Notes: generated from the sequence alone by a model not told the origin. A stretch of 64,000 bases of DNA from Nocardia crassostreae (GCF_001613405.1 NZ_BDCH01000028.1:1-64000), one strand, 5' to 3'. Counted from the first letter of the stretch, positions 18,653 to 27,747 are shown. Translations and numbers: made by a program.

Positions 18653-19051
18653 ATGACCATGACTGATCCCATCGCAGACTTCTTGACCCGTCTGCGCAAC
18701 GCCAACTCGGCGTACCACGATCAGGTGAAGGCGCCGCACTCGAAGATCAAGGTGAACATCGCCGAGATCCTCAAGCGCGAGGGCTACATCGCCGACTACC
18801 GCATCGAGGATGCGCCGGTCGGCAAGAACCTGATCGTCGACCTGAAGTACGGCCCCAGCCGCGAGCGCTCCCTGCAGGGTGTGCGCCGCGTCTCGAAGCC
18901 GGGTCTGCGTGTGTACGCGAAGTCCACCAACCTGCCCAAGGTGCTGGGTGGCCTCGGCGTGGCGATCATCTCCACGTCCAAGGGCCTGCTCACGGACCGT
19001 CAGGCCAAGCAGCAGAGTGTGGGCGGGGAAGTCCTCGCCTACGTCTGGTAA
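18653..19051 (+). CDS. rpsH: 30S ribosomal protein S8
   Basis: 132 residues, beginning MTMTDPIADFLTRLRNAN as in mycobacterial S8 and ending with the STSKGLLTDRQAK segment that binds 16S helix 21. S8 is the known feedback regulator of spc operons in enterobacteria. A 175-base gap with hairpins precedes it, unlike the other joints of this operon. Confidence 0.98.
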   Translation: MTMTDPIADFLTRLRNANSAYHDQVKAPHSKIKVNIAEILKREGYIADYRIEDAPVGKNLIVDLKYGPSRERSLQGVRRVSKPGLRVYAKSTNLPKVLGGLGVAIISTSKGLLTDRQAKQQSVGGEVLAYVW

Positions 19052-19065
19052 GGGAGGTAGGAACA

Positions 19066-19605
19066 ATGTCGCGTATCGGTAAGAAGCCGATTCCGGTTCC
19101 CGCCGGCGTCGAGGTGACCATCGACGGCCAGAACGTCACGGTGAAGGGTTCCAAGGGCACCCTGTCGCACGTGGTCGCGGAGCCGATCACCATCAACAAG
19201 GCCGAGAACGGCGAGCTCGAGGTCGTTCGTCCGAACGACGAGCGTGGCAACCGCTCGCTGCACGGCCTGACCCGCACCCTGATCAACAACATGATCATCG
19301 GTGTCACGCAGGGCTACGAGAAGAAGATGGAAATCTTCGGCGTCGGTTACCGCGTGCAGCAGAAGGGCTCGGACCTGGAGTTCGCGCTCGGCTACAGCCA
19401 CCCGGTTCCGGTCGTTGCCCCCGAGGGCATCACCTTCAAGGTCGAGGCGCCCACCAAGTTCTCGGTGTCCGGCATCGACAAGCAGGCGGTCGGTCAGATC
19501 GCCGCGGTCATCCACGGCCTGCGCAAGCCCGACCCGTACAAGGGCAAGGGCATCCGCTACGCCGGTGAGGTCGTTCGCCGCAAGGTCGGAAAGACGGGTA
19601 AGTAA
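19066..19605 (+). CDS. rplF: 50S ribosomal protein L6
   Basis: 179 residues, two repeated L6 domains; SRIGKKPIPVPAGVEV at the start and KPDPYKGKGIRYAGE at the end are diagnostic. It sits at the base of the stalk near the sarcin-ricin loop. 14 bases behind rpsH and 3 before rplR. Confidence 0.98.
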   Translation: MSRIGKKPIPVPAGVEVTIDGQNVTVKGSKGTLSHVVAEPITINKAENGELEVVRPNDERGNRSLHGLTRTLINNMIIGVTQGYEKKMEIFGVGYRVQQKGSDLEFALGYSHPVPVVAPEGITFKVEAPTKFSVSGIDKQAVGQIAAVIHGLRKPDPYKGKGIRYAGEVVRRKVGKTGK

Positions 19606-19608
19606 GCC

Positions 19609-20016
19609 ATGGCACAGACTGAGAACCAGAAGGCCAAGCGCAAGCCGCTCGGCAAGGATGCTTCGACCGCACGTCGTCTGTCCAAGACGCGTCGTCACTT
19701 CCGTCTGCGCAAGAAGATCGTCGGAACCTCCGAGCGTCCGCGCCTGGTGGTCAACCGTTCCTCGCGCCACCTGCACGCCCAGCTGATCGACGACTCGGCC
19801 GGCAAGACCATTGCCGCCGCGTCCTCCATCGAGGCCGATGTGCGTGCGCTCGAGGGTGACAAGTCCGCCAAGGGCGCCAAGGTCGGCGAGCTCATCGCCG
19901 CCCGCGCCAAGGCTGCCGGTGTCGAGGCGGTCGTGTTCGACCGTGGTGGTCACGACTACCACGGCCGCATCGCGGCGCTCGCCGATGCCGCTCGCGAAGG
20001 TGGGCTGAAGTTCTGA
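19609..20016 (+). CDS. rplR: 50S ribosomal protein L18
   Basis: 135 residues. The basic N terminus (RRLSKTRRHFRLRKKI) and the RPRLVVNRSSRHLHAQLIDD and FDRGGHDYHGRIAALADAAREGGL segments identify L18, which binds 5S rRNA with L5. Confidence 0.98.
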   Translation: MAQTENQKAKRKPLGKDASTARRLSKTRRHFRLRKKIVGTSERPRLVVNRSSRHLHAQLIDDSAGKTIAAASSIEADVRALEGDKSAKGAKVGELIAARAKAAGVEAVVFDRGGHDYHGRIAALADAAREGGLKF

Positions 20017-20047
20017 TGATCAACACTGCGAATGGAAGGAACGTCTG

Positions 20048-20683
20048 ATGCCGGGACGTCAGCGGCGTGACGGCGGAAACGGTCCCGCCGGACAGAATGG
20101 CAGCAATGATCGTGACGGAGGCCGCGGCGGACGCCGTGGCGATCGTCGCGACCAGCAGCAGGCCGAGAAGACCAACCAGCTCGAGCGCGTCGTCGCCATC
20201 AACCGCGTCTCCAAGGTCGTGAAGGGTGGTCGTCGCTTCAGCTTCACCGCCCTCGTGATCGTCGGTGACGGCAACGGTCTGGTTGGCGTCGGCTACGGCA
20301 AGGCCAAGGAAGTTCCCGCGGCCATCCAGAAGGGCGTCGAAGAGGCTCGCAAGAACTTCTTCCGCGTTCCGATGATCGGCTCCACCGTCACCCACCCGGT
20401 TCAGGGTGAGGCGGCGGCCGGTGTGGTCATGCTGCGTCCGGCCTCGCCGGGTACCGGTGTGATCGCCGGTGGCGCGTGCCGTGCCGTGCTGGAATGCGCC
20501 GGTATCCATGATGTTCTGGCCAAGTCGCTCGGTAGCGACAACGCCATCAACGTCGTGCACGCCACCGTTGCGGCTCTGAAGATGCTGCAGCGTCCCGAAG
20601 AGGTCGCCGCTCGCCGCGGTCTGCCGATCGAGGACGTGGCCCCGGCCGGCATGCTGCGTGAACGCGCGGGACAGGGAGTCTGA
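20048..20683 (+). CDS. rpsE: 30S ribosomal protein S5
   Basis: 211 residues with the S5 dsRNA-binding-like domain (LERVVAINRVSKVVKGGRRF) and the C-terminal GTGVIAGG...VLAKSLGS segment. The first 40 residues are a Gly/Arg/Asp-rich extension usual in actinobacteria. GGAAGGA stands 8 bases ahead of the ATG. Confidence 0.98.
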   Translation: MPGRQRRDGGNGPAGQNGSNDRDGGRGGRRGDRRDQQQAEKTNQLERVVAINRVSKVVKGGRRFSFTALVIVGDGNGLVGVGYGKAKEVPAAIQKGVEEARKNFFRVPMIGSTVTHPVQGEAAAGVVMLRPASPGTGVIAGGACRAVLECAGIHDVLAKSLGSDNAINVVHATVAALKMLQRPEEVAARRGLPIEDVAPAGMLRERAGQGV

Positions 20684-20684
20684 T

Positions 20685-20870
20685 ATGGCACAGCTGAAGG
20701 TGACCCAGGTCAAGTCCAGCATCGGCGCCAAGGCGAATCAGCGGGAGTCGCTGCGCACCCTCGGGCTGCGCGGCATCCGCAAGTCCGTGGTGCGCGATGA
20801 CAACGCGCAGAATCGCGGCCTGATCAACGTCGTGCGCCACCTCGTTCAGGTTGAGGAGGTCCAAGCATGA
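20685..20870 (+). CDS. rpmD: 50S ribosomal protein L30
   Basis: 61 residues from ATG at 20685 (two bases after the rpsE stop); the extra upstream residues overlap rpsE. KVTQVKSSIGAKANQRESLR and LGLRGIRKSVVRDD are L30 hallmarks. The TGA overlaps the rplO ATG. Confidence 0.97.
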   Translation: MAQLKVTQVKSSIGAKANQRESLRTLGLRGIRKSVVRDDNAQNRGLINVVRHLVQVEEVQA

Positions 20871-21310
20871 CCATCAAGTTGCACCACCTGCGTCCTGCCC
20901 CCGGTGCCAAGACCGAGAAAACCCGTGTGGGTCGCGGTGAAGGCTCCAAGGGCAAGACCGCGGGCCGCGGTACCAAGGGTACGAAGGCTCGCAAGAATGT
21001 TCCGGTCCGCTTCGAGGGCGGTCAGATGCCGATTCACATGCGTCTGCCCAAGCTCAAGGGCTTCACCAACCCGTTCCGCACCGAGTACCAGGTCGTGAAC
21101 GTGTCGGATATCGCCCGCGTGTTCCCCGAGGGCGGCACGGTCGGCAAGGCCGAGCTGGTCGCGAAGGGCCTCGTTCGCAAGAACGAGCTCGTGAAGGTGC
21201 TCGGCGAGGGCGAAATCGGTGTGGCCGTTCAGGTTTCCGCCGACAAGTTCTCCAGCTCCGCCACGGAGAAGATCACCGCGGCCGGTGGCACTGCCACCGT
21301 ACTGGCCTGA
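20867..21310 (+). CDS. rplO: 50S ribosomal protein L15
   Basis: 147 residues; starts with ATGA overlapping rpmD, so it is translationally coupled. LHHLRPAPGAKTEKTRVGRGEGSKGKTAGRGTKG-type glycine/basic N terminus, then MPIHMRLPKLKGF. Last ribosomal gene before secY. Confidence 0.98.
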   Translation: MTIKLHHLRPAPGAKTEKTRVGRGEGSKGKTAGRGTKGTKARKNVPVRFEGGQMPIHMRLPKLKGFTNPFRTEYQVVNVSDIARVFPEGGTVGKAELVAKGLVRKNELVKVLGEGEIGVAVQVSADKFSSSATEKITAAGGTATVLA

Positions 21311-21329
21311 CGGTAGGCTGAATAGCAGA

Positions 21330-21364
21330 TGGCACCGGACGAGTGAAGAGCTCGTCCGGTGCCA
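21330..21364 (+). terminator. Strong hairpin between rplO and secY
   Basis: GGCACCGGACGAG (21331-21343) pairs perfectly with CTCGTCCGGTGCC (21351-21363) around a 7-base loop, with one more A-T pair outside. No T-run follows, so it could be a partial terminator or an RNA-processing point that lets secY be expressed at a different level from the ribosomal genes. Confidence 0.6.
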
Positions 21365-21466
21365 CTGTTAGAGTTCAAGTGTTGTCTGCCAACACCGTCA
21401 TGGGGATCGGCGCTCTCTTATCGCTGAAGCCATGGCCCTGACCCATGTCGTTAGCCAGGAGGATGT

Positions 21467-22789
21467 GTGCTTTCCGCCTTCGTGTCGGCTTTCCGGACCC
21501 CGGACTTACGGTGGAAGATTCTCTTCACGCTGGGCCTGATCGCGCTCTACCGCGTAGGTGCCGCACTGCCCTCCCCGGGCATCGATTACAAAGCAATTCA
21601 AGAATGCGTTGACCTGGTCAACGGCGGTGACTCCGCCGGTATCTACCAGCTCATCAATCTTTTCTCCGGCGGCGCGCTGCTGCAGCTTTCGGTGTTCGCG
21701 ATCGGCATCATGCCCTACATCACGGCGAGCATCATCATTCAGCTGCTGACCGTCGTCATTCCGCGGTTCGAGGAACTGCGAAAAGAAGGCCAAGCGGGTC
21801 AGACCAAGATGACCCAATACACCCGGTACCTCTCGATCGCGCTCGCGGTCCTGCAGGCGACGGGTCTGGTGGCACTCGCTGCGCGCGGTCAGCTGCTGCG
21901 CGGATGCCCCCAGGACATCCTGGCCGACACGTCCATCTTCGGCATGATCATCATCGTGCTGGTCATGACCGCGGGCGCGGCCCTGGTCATGTGGTTCGGC
22001 GAGCAGATCACCGAGCGCGGTATCGGCAACGGCATGTCGCTGCTGATCTTCGCCGGTATCGCGGCCCGTATCCCGGCCGAGGGCAAGCTGATCTGGGACA
22101 GCGACGATTCCCGCATCAAGTTCACGCTGGTCTGCCTGGCTGCGCTGGCGGTCATCGTCGGCGTCATCTTCGTCGAGCAGGGTCAGCGCCGCATTCCGGT
22201 GCAGTACGCCAAGCGCGTGGTGGGCCGCAAGATGTACGGCGGTTCCTCGACCTATCTGCCGTTGAAGGTGAACCAGGCGGGCGTCATCCCCGTCATCTTC
22301 GCCTCCTCGCTGCTGTATCTGCCGAACCTGCTGGCACAGCTGACGCAGAGCACCTCGGGCGATCCGGCCAAGTGGCAGGAGCTGATCCAGAAGTATCTGG
22401 TCAACCCCTCCAACCCGGTTTACGTCACGGTCTACTTCGCCATGATCGTGTTCTTCACCTACTTCTATGTCGCGATCACCTTCAATCCCGAAGAGCGCGC
22501 GGACGAGATGAAGAAGTTCGGCGGCTTCATTCCGGGCTATCGCCCCGGTAAGCCCACCGCCGATTACCTGAACTACGTGCTCAGCCGGATCACGCTCCCC
22601 GGCTCGATCTACCTCGGCGCGGTTGCCGTGCTGCCGAACGTGTTCCTCAACTTGGGCAACAACACCGGTGTGCAGAACCTGCCGTTCGGCGGTACCGCGG
22701 TGTTGATCATCGTGAGCGTCGGCCTCGATACCGTGAAACAGATCGAGAGCCAGTTGATGAACCGAAACTACGAAGGGTTCCTGAAGTGA
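21467..22789 (+). CDS. secY: Preprotein translocase subunit SecY
   Basis: 440 residues, ten hydrophobic helices. GTG at 21467 has AGGAGG 4 bases upstream. Signature segments: FRTPDLRWKILFTLGLIALYR at the start, GIMPYITASIIIQLL, the cytoplasmic-loop QGQRRIPVQYAKRVVG, and QLMNRNYEGFLK at the end. Core channel of the Sec translocon in the plasma membrane. Its TGA overlaps the GTG of adk. Confidence 0.98.
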   Translation: MLSAFVSAFRTPDLRWKILFTLGLIALYRVGAALPSPGIDYKAIQECVDLVNGGDSAGIYQLINLFSGGALLQLSVFAIGIMPYITASIIIQLLTVVIPRFEELRKEGQAGQTKMTQYTRYLSIALAVLQATGLVALAARGQLLRGCPQDILADTSIFGMIIIVLVMTAGAALVMWFGEQITERGIGNGMSLLIFAGIAARIPAEGKLIWDSDDSRIKFTLVCLAALAVIVGVIFVEQGQRRIPVQYAKRVVGRKMYGGSSTYLPLKVNQAGVIPVIFASSLLYLPNLLAQLTQSTSGDPAKWQELIQKYLVNPSNPVYVTVYFAMIVFFTYFYVAITFNPEERADEMKKFGGFIPGYRPGKPTADYLNYVLSRITLPGSIYLGAVAVLPNVFLNLGNNTGVQNLPFGGTAVLIIVSVGLDTVKQIESQLMNRNYEGFLK

Positions 22790-23331
22790 GACTCGTACTG
22801 CTCGGACCGCCCGGCGCCGGTAAAGGCACCCAGGCCGAACTGTTGTCGGAAAAGCTCGGTGTTCCGCACATCTCCACCGGGAATCTCTTCCGCACCAACA
22901 TTGCCGAGAAGACCGCGCTCGGTCTCGAGGCCCAGCAGTACCTGGATGCGGGCAACCTGGTGCCCTCCGAGGTCACCAACCGCATGGTCGAGGCCCGCAT
23001 TGCCGAGCCGGACGCCACCAACGGCTTCATCCTCGACGGGTACCCGCGCACGGTCGATCAGGCCGAGGCGCTGGAGAAGATGCTCAAGGATCAGGGCCGC
23101 GCGCTCGATGCCGCGCTCTGCTTCGTGGTGCCCGAGGACACGCTGGTGGAGCGCATGCTCGCCCGTGGCCGCGGCGACGACACCGAAGAGGTCATCCGCA
23201 ACCGCATGCGCGTCTACCGCGACGAGACCGAACCGCTGCTCGATCACTACGACGGCCTGGTCGTGACGGTCGACGGCGTGGCCGAGGTGGACGAGGTCAA
23301 TGCGCGGGCGCTGAAAGCCCTGGGTCGCTGA
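22786..23331 (+). CDS. adk: Adenylate kinase (short form)
   Basis: 181 residues from GTG at 22786 overlapping the secY stop. P-loop GPPGAGKGTQ (7-16), FILDGYPRTVDQAEAL for the AMP site, and a short LID without the zinc-type insert, as in mycobacterial Adk. Catalyses ATP + AMP = 2 ADP in the cytosol. Confidence 0.97.
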   Translation: MRLVLLGPPGAGKGTQAELLSEKLGVPHISTGNLFRTNIAEKTALGLEAQQYLDAGNLVPSEVTNRMVEARIAEPDATNGFILDGYPRTVDQAEALEKMLKDQGRALDAALCFVVPEDTLVERMLARGRGDDTEEVIRNRMRVYRDETEPLLDHYDGLVVTVDGVAEVDEVNARALKALGR

Positions 23332-24132
23332 ATGGTCTTCGGCCGTAAGAGCAAGAAAGTGGTGCCTTTCCGCACCGCCGGTGAACTGGACGCCATGGCG
23401 GCGGCGGGCGCTGTCGTCGGCCGCGCCCTGGTGGCGGTGCGCGCCGCCGCCAAGCCCGGCGTCTCGACCCTGGAACTCGACGAGGTCGCCGAGCAGGTGA
23501 TTCGCGAGGCCGGTGCGGTCCCGTCCTTCAAGGGCTACCACGGCTTCCCGGGTTCGATCTGCTCCTCGGTCAACGACCGTGTGGTCCACGGCATCCCGTC
23601 CAAGGACGACATTCTTGCCGAGGGCGATCTGGTGTCCATCGACTGCGGCGCCATTCTCGAAGGCTGGCACGGCGATTCGGCGTGGACCTTCGGCGTGGGC
23701 ACGATCATCGAGGCCGATCGGCTGCTGAGCGAGGCCACCAAGCTGTCCATGGAGGCCGGTATCGCCGCCATGCTGCCCGGCAATCGGCTGACCGATGTCT
23801 CGCACGCCATCGAACTGGGCACCAAGGCCGCCGAGGCCGCGCACGGCCGGGCCTACGGCATTGTCGACGGGTACGGCGGGCACGCCATCGGCCGCGAAAT
23901 GCACATGGACCCGTTCCTGCCGAACGAGGGCAAGCCGGGCAAGGGCCCGGAACTGCGCATCGGTTCGGTACTGGCCATCGAGCCCATGCTCACCCTCGGC
24001 ACCACCGAAACCAAGGTGCTGGAAGACGATTGGACCGTCGTCACCATCGACGGCTCGCGCGCCGCGCACTGGGAGCACACGGTCGCCGTCACCGAGGACG
24101 GCCCCCGCATCCTCACGCTGCGCCCGGAGTAG
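23332..24132 (+). CDS. map: Methionine aminopeptidase, type I
   Basis: 266 residues, ATG directly after the adk stop. The pita-bread fold ligands are visible in VSIDCGAILEGWHGDSAW (two Asp), GYGGHAIGREMH (His), LAIEPMLTLG (Glu) and EHTVAVTEDGP (Glu). Removes initiator Met from nascent proteins. Last gene of the operon, ending in TAG and followed by a strong hairpin. Confidence 0.96.
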   Translation: MVFGRKSKKVVPFRTAGELDAMAAAGAVVGRALVAVRAAAKPGVSTLELDEVAEQVIREAGAVPSFKGYHGFPGSICSSVNDRVVHGIPSKDDILAEGDLVSIDCGAILEGWHGDSAWTFGVGTIIEADRLLSEATKLSMEAGIAAMLPGNRLTDVSHAIELGTKAAEAAHGRAYGIVDGYGGHAIGREMHMDPFLPNEGKPGKGPELRIGSVLAIEPMLTLGTTETKVLEDDWTVVTIDGSRAAHWEHTVAVTEDGPRILTLRPE

Positions 24133-24152
24133 TTCGGCAAGATCGACTCGCA

Positions 24153-24181
24153 CACACCCGCCCCGTTTCGGGGCGGGTGTG
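24153..24181 (+). terminator. Terminator of the spc-secY-adk-map operon
   Basis: A 13-bp perfect GC-rich stem (CACACCCGCCCCG / CGGGGCGGGTGTG) closes a 3-base TTT loop 21 bases after the map stop. No long T-run, as is common in actinobacteria. Confidence 0.85.
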
Positions 24182-24201
24182 CTCGTCTGTGGCAAACGCA
24201 G

Positions 24202-24230
24202 GTGTCACGGCTCGAACAGCAGGGTATGCT
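24202..24230 (+). promoter_or_regulatory. Candidate promoter of vapBC, possibly leaderless
   Basis: GTGTCA (24202-24207) and TATGCT (24225-24230) are 17 bases apart. The -10 ends 8 bases before the vapB ATG, so transcription would start at or next to the start codon; no Shine-Dalgarno sequence is present. Leaderless mRNAs are common for actinobacterial toxin-antitoxin genes. Confidence 0.5.
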
Positions 24231-24238
24231 GGCATGCC

Positions 24239-24466
24239 ATGAAGCGCACGACGGTGAAACTACCCGACGACATGGACGATCTGCTCCGGCATGAAGCCCA
24301 GCGTCGGGGAATCACCGTCTCCGAGCTCACCCGCGAAGCGATTTCGCAGTACCTGTGTGCGGCCGGGGGGCGCCGCACGTTCGGTGCCGCGGGTGCTGGG
24401 CGCAGCGGCCGGTCCGATATTTCGAGCCGGATCGATGAGATCCTGAGCCAGGAGTGGGGAAAATAG
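24239..24466 (+). CDS. vapB: VapB-type antitoxin (ribbon-helix-helix)
   Basis: 75 residues. MKRTTVKLPDDMDDLLRHEA is a ribbon-helix-helix N terminus (DNA-binding strand then helix), followed by SELTREAISQYL. The C-terminal part (SRIDEILSQEWGK) would bind and block the toxin. ATG at 24239; the gene overlaps vapC by 13 bases, the usual coupling. With VapC it should repress its own promoter at 24202-24230. Confidence 0.88.
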   Translation: MKRTTVKLPDDMDDLLRHEAQRRGITVSELTREAISQYLCAAGGRRTFGAAGAGRSGRSDISSRIDEILSQEWGK

Positions 24467-24879
24467 GCGCGCTGGTCGTCGACGCGGGTCCGCTGTACGC
24501 CTATGTCGACGCCGATGACGCGCATCACGAGGCTTGCTTGGAACTATTGCAGACTCATCGGGGTCCGCTGGTCGTTCCGACACTTGTCATTACCGAGGCC
24601 GCCTATCTGATCGGCACGCGTTTGGGTGCCGAAGCCGAGGTTCGATTCCTTGGTGATTTCGCTGAGGGCCTCTTCACCGTGGAGCCGGTGCATCCGGCGG
24701 ATTGGCTGCGCATCGCCGAACTTGTCGCGAAGTACCGCAGTTTGCCCTTGGGCACTGCGGACGCGTCCGTGATTGAGCTCGCGGAACGACGGAACCTGTG
24801 CCAGATCGCCACAACCGACCGTCGCCACTTCTCGATAGTCCGTCCACGACATACCGATCAACTGACTCTATTGCCCTGA
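24454..24879 (+). CDS. vapC: VapC-type PIN-domain ribonuclease toxin
   Basis: 141 residues from GTG at 24454. The four acidic PIN residues appear as D10 (VVDAGPLYA), E48 (VITEAAYL), D103 (GTADASVIELA) and D122 (ATTDRRHF), so the metal-dependent RNase site looks complete. VapC enzymes cleave tRNA or rRNA to stop growth when the antitoxin is degraded. Intact and immediately downstream of the antitoxin. Confidence 0.9.
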   Translation: MGKIGALVVDAGPLYAYVDADDAHHEACLELLQTHRGPLVVPTLVITEAAYLIGTRLGAEAEVRFLGDFAEGLFTVEPVHPADWLRIAELVAKYRSLPLGTADASVIELAERRNLCQIATTDRRHFSIVRPRHTDQLTLLP

Positions 24880-24975
24880 CCCTGTTCGGGCGCGGCCGGG
24901 AGTTCACCGTTTCCGAGGCGGGCGCGTTGTCGTTAGGATCGACGCCGCGTGTCGCGTGGAGAGGGGATTGTCGTG

Positions 24976-26523
24976 ATGGGGGTCGATCGAACCGATTGGC
25001 TGACAGCGAAGATCGGTCCGGCGCAACCCGGAACACGGGTGATCGTGGCCGATTTCAGCGCCGAGGTATTCGAGGCCACGGCCTTCATCGCGGCGGCGGG
25101 TGGCCGATTCCACGTCGTCATGTCGCGCACCGAACCGGCGGTCCGCGGCGGCAACTCGGCCGCCGAAACCGCAACGCAGGCCATGGAAACCGTGCGCGCC
25201 CTGGCCATGGCGGTCGGCGTGGCCGCGCCGAGTGATCTGCACTCGATCTGTCTCGAGGGCCTCGGCCCCGAAGTCGCCCGCGTCCGCGAGGCTTTTCAGG
25301 TACTCCAGGTGCCCCTGGTGTTCGACGAACCGTCGCCGCAGCTGTCCGAAGCGCCGGGGACCGCACCCGTCATGCCGCCGGTTTCACCCGTCCCGCAGCA
25401 GTATCGGCCGGTGCCCGGACCGCAGCCCGCTCGGTCGCGGGCCGTGATCGCGGTGGCGATTGCCGCCGTCGTGCTGCTGGCGGCCATCGTGACCGGTGTC
25501 GTCCTGACGGGCAACAGTTCGAACGACCCGGAGTACCAGTCGATCCCGGTGGGGATGACCAGTGGCGGCGCCTATGCGCACGCCGCGTTCGATTCGGTGA
25601 CCGGATTGCTCTATGTCACCAACAGCAATGATCGGACCGTGTCGGTCGTGGATCCAGTGAAGGGCAGTGCGACCGCGACGATTTCGCTGCCCGACGATCC
25701 GGAGGGCATTGCCATCGACCCGGCCCTGCGCCGGTTGTACGTGGTGGGGCGCGGGGATGCCACGACCGGCAGCCCGGTCAACGGCTCGGTCTCGATCATC
25801 GACACCACGAAGAACGCCGTGCTCTCGACGATCATCACCGGGAAGAATTCCTGGGATGTCGCCGTCGACCCGCGGACGCACACCGTCTACGTCGTGAGCA
25901 GCACCGGTCTGCAAGCGAGCGAGAAGCCGCGCCAGTACCAGAACCCGAACCCGGCGATCACGAACGATACGAGCACCCTGTCGGTGATCGATCCGGTCAC
26001 CGCCACGATCACCGCGACCATTCCGGTGGGTGACAACGCCATGGCTGTGGCGATGGATCCGGACCGGCAGACGGCCTATATCGGAGGCCATTACGACCGG
26101 GGGCCGCAGCAGCAGTCGAATCAGGGGCTGGTGATCGTCGATCTCGCTGCGCAGCGGGTGACCGACTACGTCGATGTGGGCGGCAGTTCCAGCGGGATTC
26201 TCGATGTCGCGTTCGATCCGGCCGCCGCCGTCGCCTACGCGACCTCGCGGGATCAGATTGCGGTGGTCGATGTGGTGGCGCGCACGTTGAACGAAGCGAT
26301 ACCGAACGGGGGGCACGGCCTTCTCGCCATCGACACCGGCAGGAACGTCCTGTACGCCACCGACCTCGATACCCAGGGGATCCGGGTGATCGACACCAAG
26401 ACGCGGAAGGCCACCGGCACGCTCGGCGGGGGCAAGACCTACCTGATCGGTGTCACGGTCGATCCCGGTTCGCACACCGTCTACGGTCTCAGCTTCGACA
26501 CGGTGACGGTGATTCCGCGCTGA
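24976..26523 (+). CDS. Membrane-anchored YncE-like beta-propeller protein
   Basis: About 515 residues. The first 120 residues are an unassigned cytosolic domain, then a proline-rich stretch, one transmembrane helix (about residues 154-179; VIAVAIAAVVLLAAIVTGVV) and an extracellular seven-bladed propeller with repeats of the form LYVTNSNDRTVSVVDP, LYVVGRG...VSIIDT and AYIGG...LVIVDL. Such 40-residue YVTN repeats occur in surface or binding proteins. ATG at 24976 is 9 bases from GGAGAGGGG; a GTG at 24973 is equally possible, and an upstream GTG at 24949 precedes the ribosome site and is rejected. Role unknown. Confidence 0.75.
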   Translation: MGVDRTDWLTAKIGPAQPGTRVIVADFSAEVFEATAFIAAAGGRFHVVMSRTEPAVRGGNSAAETATQAMETVRALAMAVGVAAPSDLHSICLEGLGPEVARVREAFQVLQVPLVFDEPSPQLSEAPGTAPVMPPVSPVPQQYRPVPGPQPARSRAVIAVAIAAVVLLAAIVTGVVLTGNSSNDPEYQSIPVGMTSGGAYAHAAFDSVTGLLYVTNSNDRTVSVVDPVKGSATATISLPDDPEGIAIDPALRRLYVVGRGDATTGSPVNGSVSIIDTTKNAVLSTIITGKNSWDVAVDPRTHTVYVVSSTGLQASEKPRQYQNPNPAITNDTSTLSVIDPVTATITATIPVGDNAMAVAMDPDRQTAYIGGHYDRGPQQQSNQGLVIVDLAAQRVTDYVDVGGSSSGILDVAFDPAAAVAYATSRDQIAVVDVVARTLNEAIPNGGHGLLAIDTGRNVLYATDLDTQGIRVIDTKTRKATGTLGGGKTYLIGVTVDPGSHTVYGLSFDTVTVIPR

Positions 26524-26543
26524 GGAGCGGAAGTTGGACGAGG

Positions 26544-26572
26544 CATGGAGGCGGCGGAGTCTCGCCTCCATG
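26544..26572 (+). terminator. Hairpin after the beta-propeller gene
   Basis: CATGGAGGCG and CGCCTCCATG form a 10-bp perfect stem around a 9-base loop, 21 bases after the stop. No T-run. The remaining 195 bases up to the next gene contain nothing recognised apart from a GGGGGA ribosome site. Confidence 0.55.
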
Positions 26573-26767
26573 TCCCGTGAACGGTACGCTGCCATCAAAT
26601 CCGCACGACCACAATGCATCTCAGAGGAATTGGCTCAGATGGTCATAACTACGCTCCTGGCGTCATGATCATCGGGGCGGAGAGATGCGGGCGGTCGGTT
26701 TGCCGGGGGTGCACGGGGCCGATAGTTTGGGGCGCGAAGTCGTTCGGCTAGTTCGGGGGAGTGTCCA

Positions 26768-27736
26768 GTGAGTGGGGCGCAGGGGAATCAGGAGCTGTTG
26801 CGGCGGATCGCGGATACCGCGTCGGCCAATAATCTCGGGGCGCATCGGAAGGGGTTCCTGCCCGTCAAAGGGGAAGGGCGGCTGGATCTTTACGAGAGTG
26901 GCGCGACCCTGGTGGTGAGCGGTCAGGTCCGGGCGGTGCGCTACGACTCGGCGCAGGTCTGGCAGCAGATCACCCGGGTGCAGCAGAACGGCGTGCACAC
27001 CCACACCAAGCACGAGTACCGGATCACCGATGTGCGAGGCGCGGAACTCCGCCTGGACGAATCGATTTCGGGTCCCGACGAATGGGGTCCGGCGCTGGTC
27101 GAGGCCGTGGCGGTGCGGCAGGCCCCCGTTGCCGTCGAGACCCTGCAAGCCGGGCAGCGCGTGGAGTTCGGTCCCTGGTGGCTGTCGGCGACGCAGTTCG
27201 GCGGCGGCTCGAAGACCTTCGCGCTCACGGAATTGCGGGCGTTCCGGGTGGATCAGGGTCAGGTCTACGTGGAGGCGGGCGATTCCACCCGGCTCGTCAA
27301 AGGCATCGGCGAGATCCCGAATTTCCTGGTGTTCCGTTTTCTGTTGAAGCAATTGCTCCCGGAGTTGCCTGAATCGGCGGGCAAGACCTTCGATCGCCGC
27401 CTCACCGTGCGCGGATTGAACCGGCTCTTCGCCGTGATCGCGGTCGTCGCATTCGGTATCGCCTGTGTGAGCGCCTGGCCGGTGGGCGAGGACGAATTGT
27501 GCGACAAGCTCTCCGCCCTGCGCTCGGCCTCCTCGGAGATCACCGATCAGCTGAAGGATCTGAAGGGCGCGGCCGACGACTACCGCGGCGCGGACCAGGA
27601 AGCCATCCGCGCCGACGGCGACAAACTCGGTGAACTCACCGACGGTTCCGGCTGGCAATGGATCAAGGATTCGGAACTGAATGCCGCCACGACCTCGATC
27701 CGCCCGCTGTGCCGGGCGAGCGAGTTCTCGTTCTAG
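26768..27736 (+). CDS. Membrane protein resembling DUF6585
   Basis: 322 residues from GTG at 26768. The first 200 residues look like a PH/GRAM-like beta domain (RLDLYESGATLVVSGQVRAVRYDSAQVWQQI, then KHEYRITDVRGAELRLDES), which suggests the DUF6585 family, though I am not certain. One helix near residue 220-240 (LFAVIAVVAFGIACVSAW) anchors it, and the C-terminal 80 residues form a charged coiled segment outside. Followed after 11 bases by a small membrane protein, probably in one operon. Function unknown. Confidence 0.55.
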   Translation: MSGAQGNQELLRRIADTASANNLGAHRKGFLPVKGEGRLDLYESGATLVVSGQVRAVRYDSAQVWQQITRVQQNGVHTHTKHEYRITDVRGAELRLDESISGPDEWGPALVEAVAVRQAPVAVETLQAGQRVEFGPWWLSATQFGGGSKTFALTELRAFRVDQGQVYVEAGDSTRLVKGIGEIPNFLVFRFLLKQLLPELPESAGKTFDRRLTVRGLNRLFAVIAVVAFGIACVSAWPVGEDELCDKLSALRSASSEITDQLKDLKGAADDYRGADQEAIRADGDKLGELTDGSGWQWIKDSELNAATTSIRPLCRASEFSF

Positions 27737-27747
27737 GAGAGGACGCC

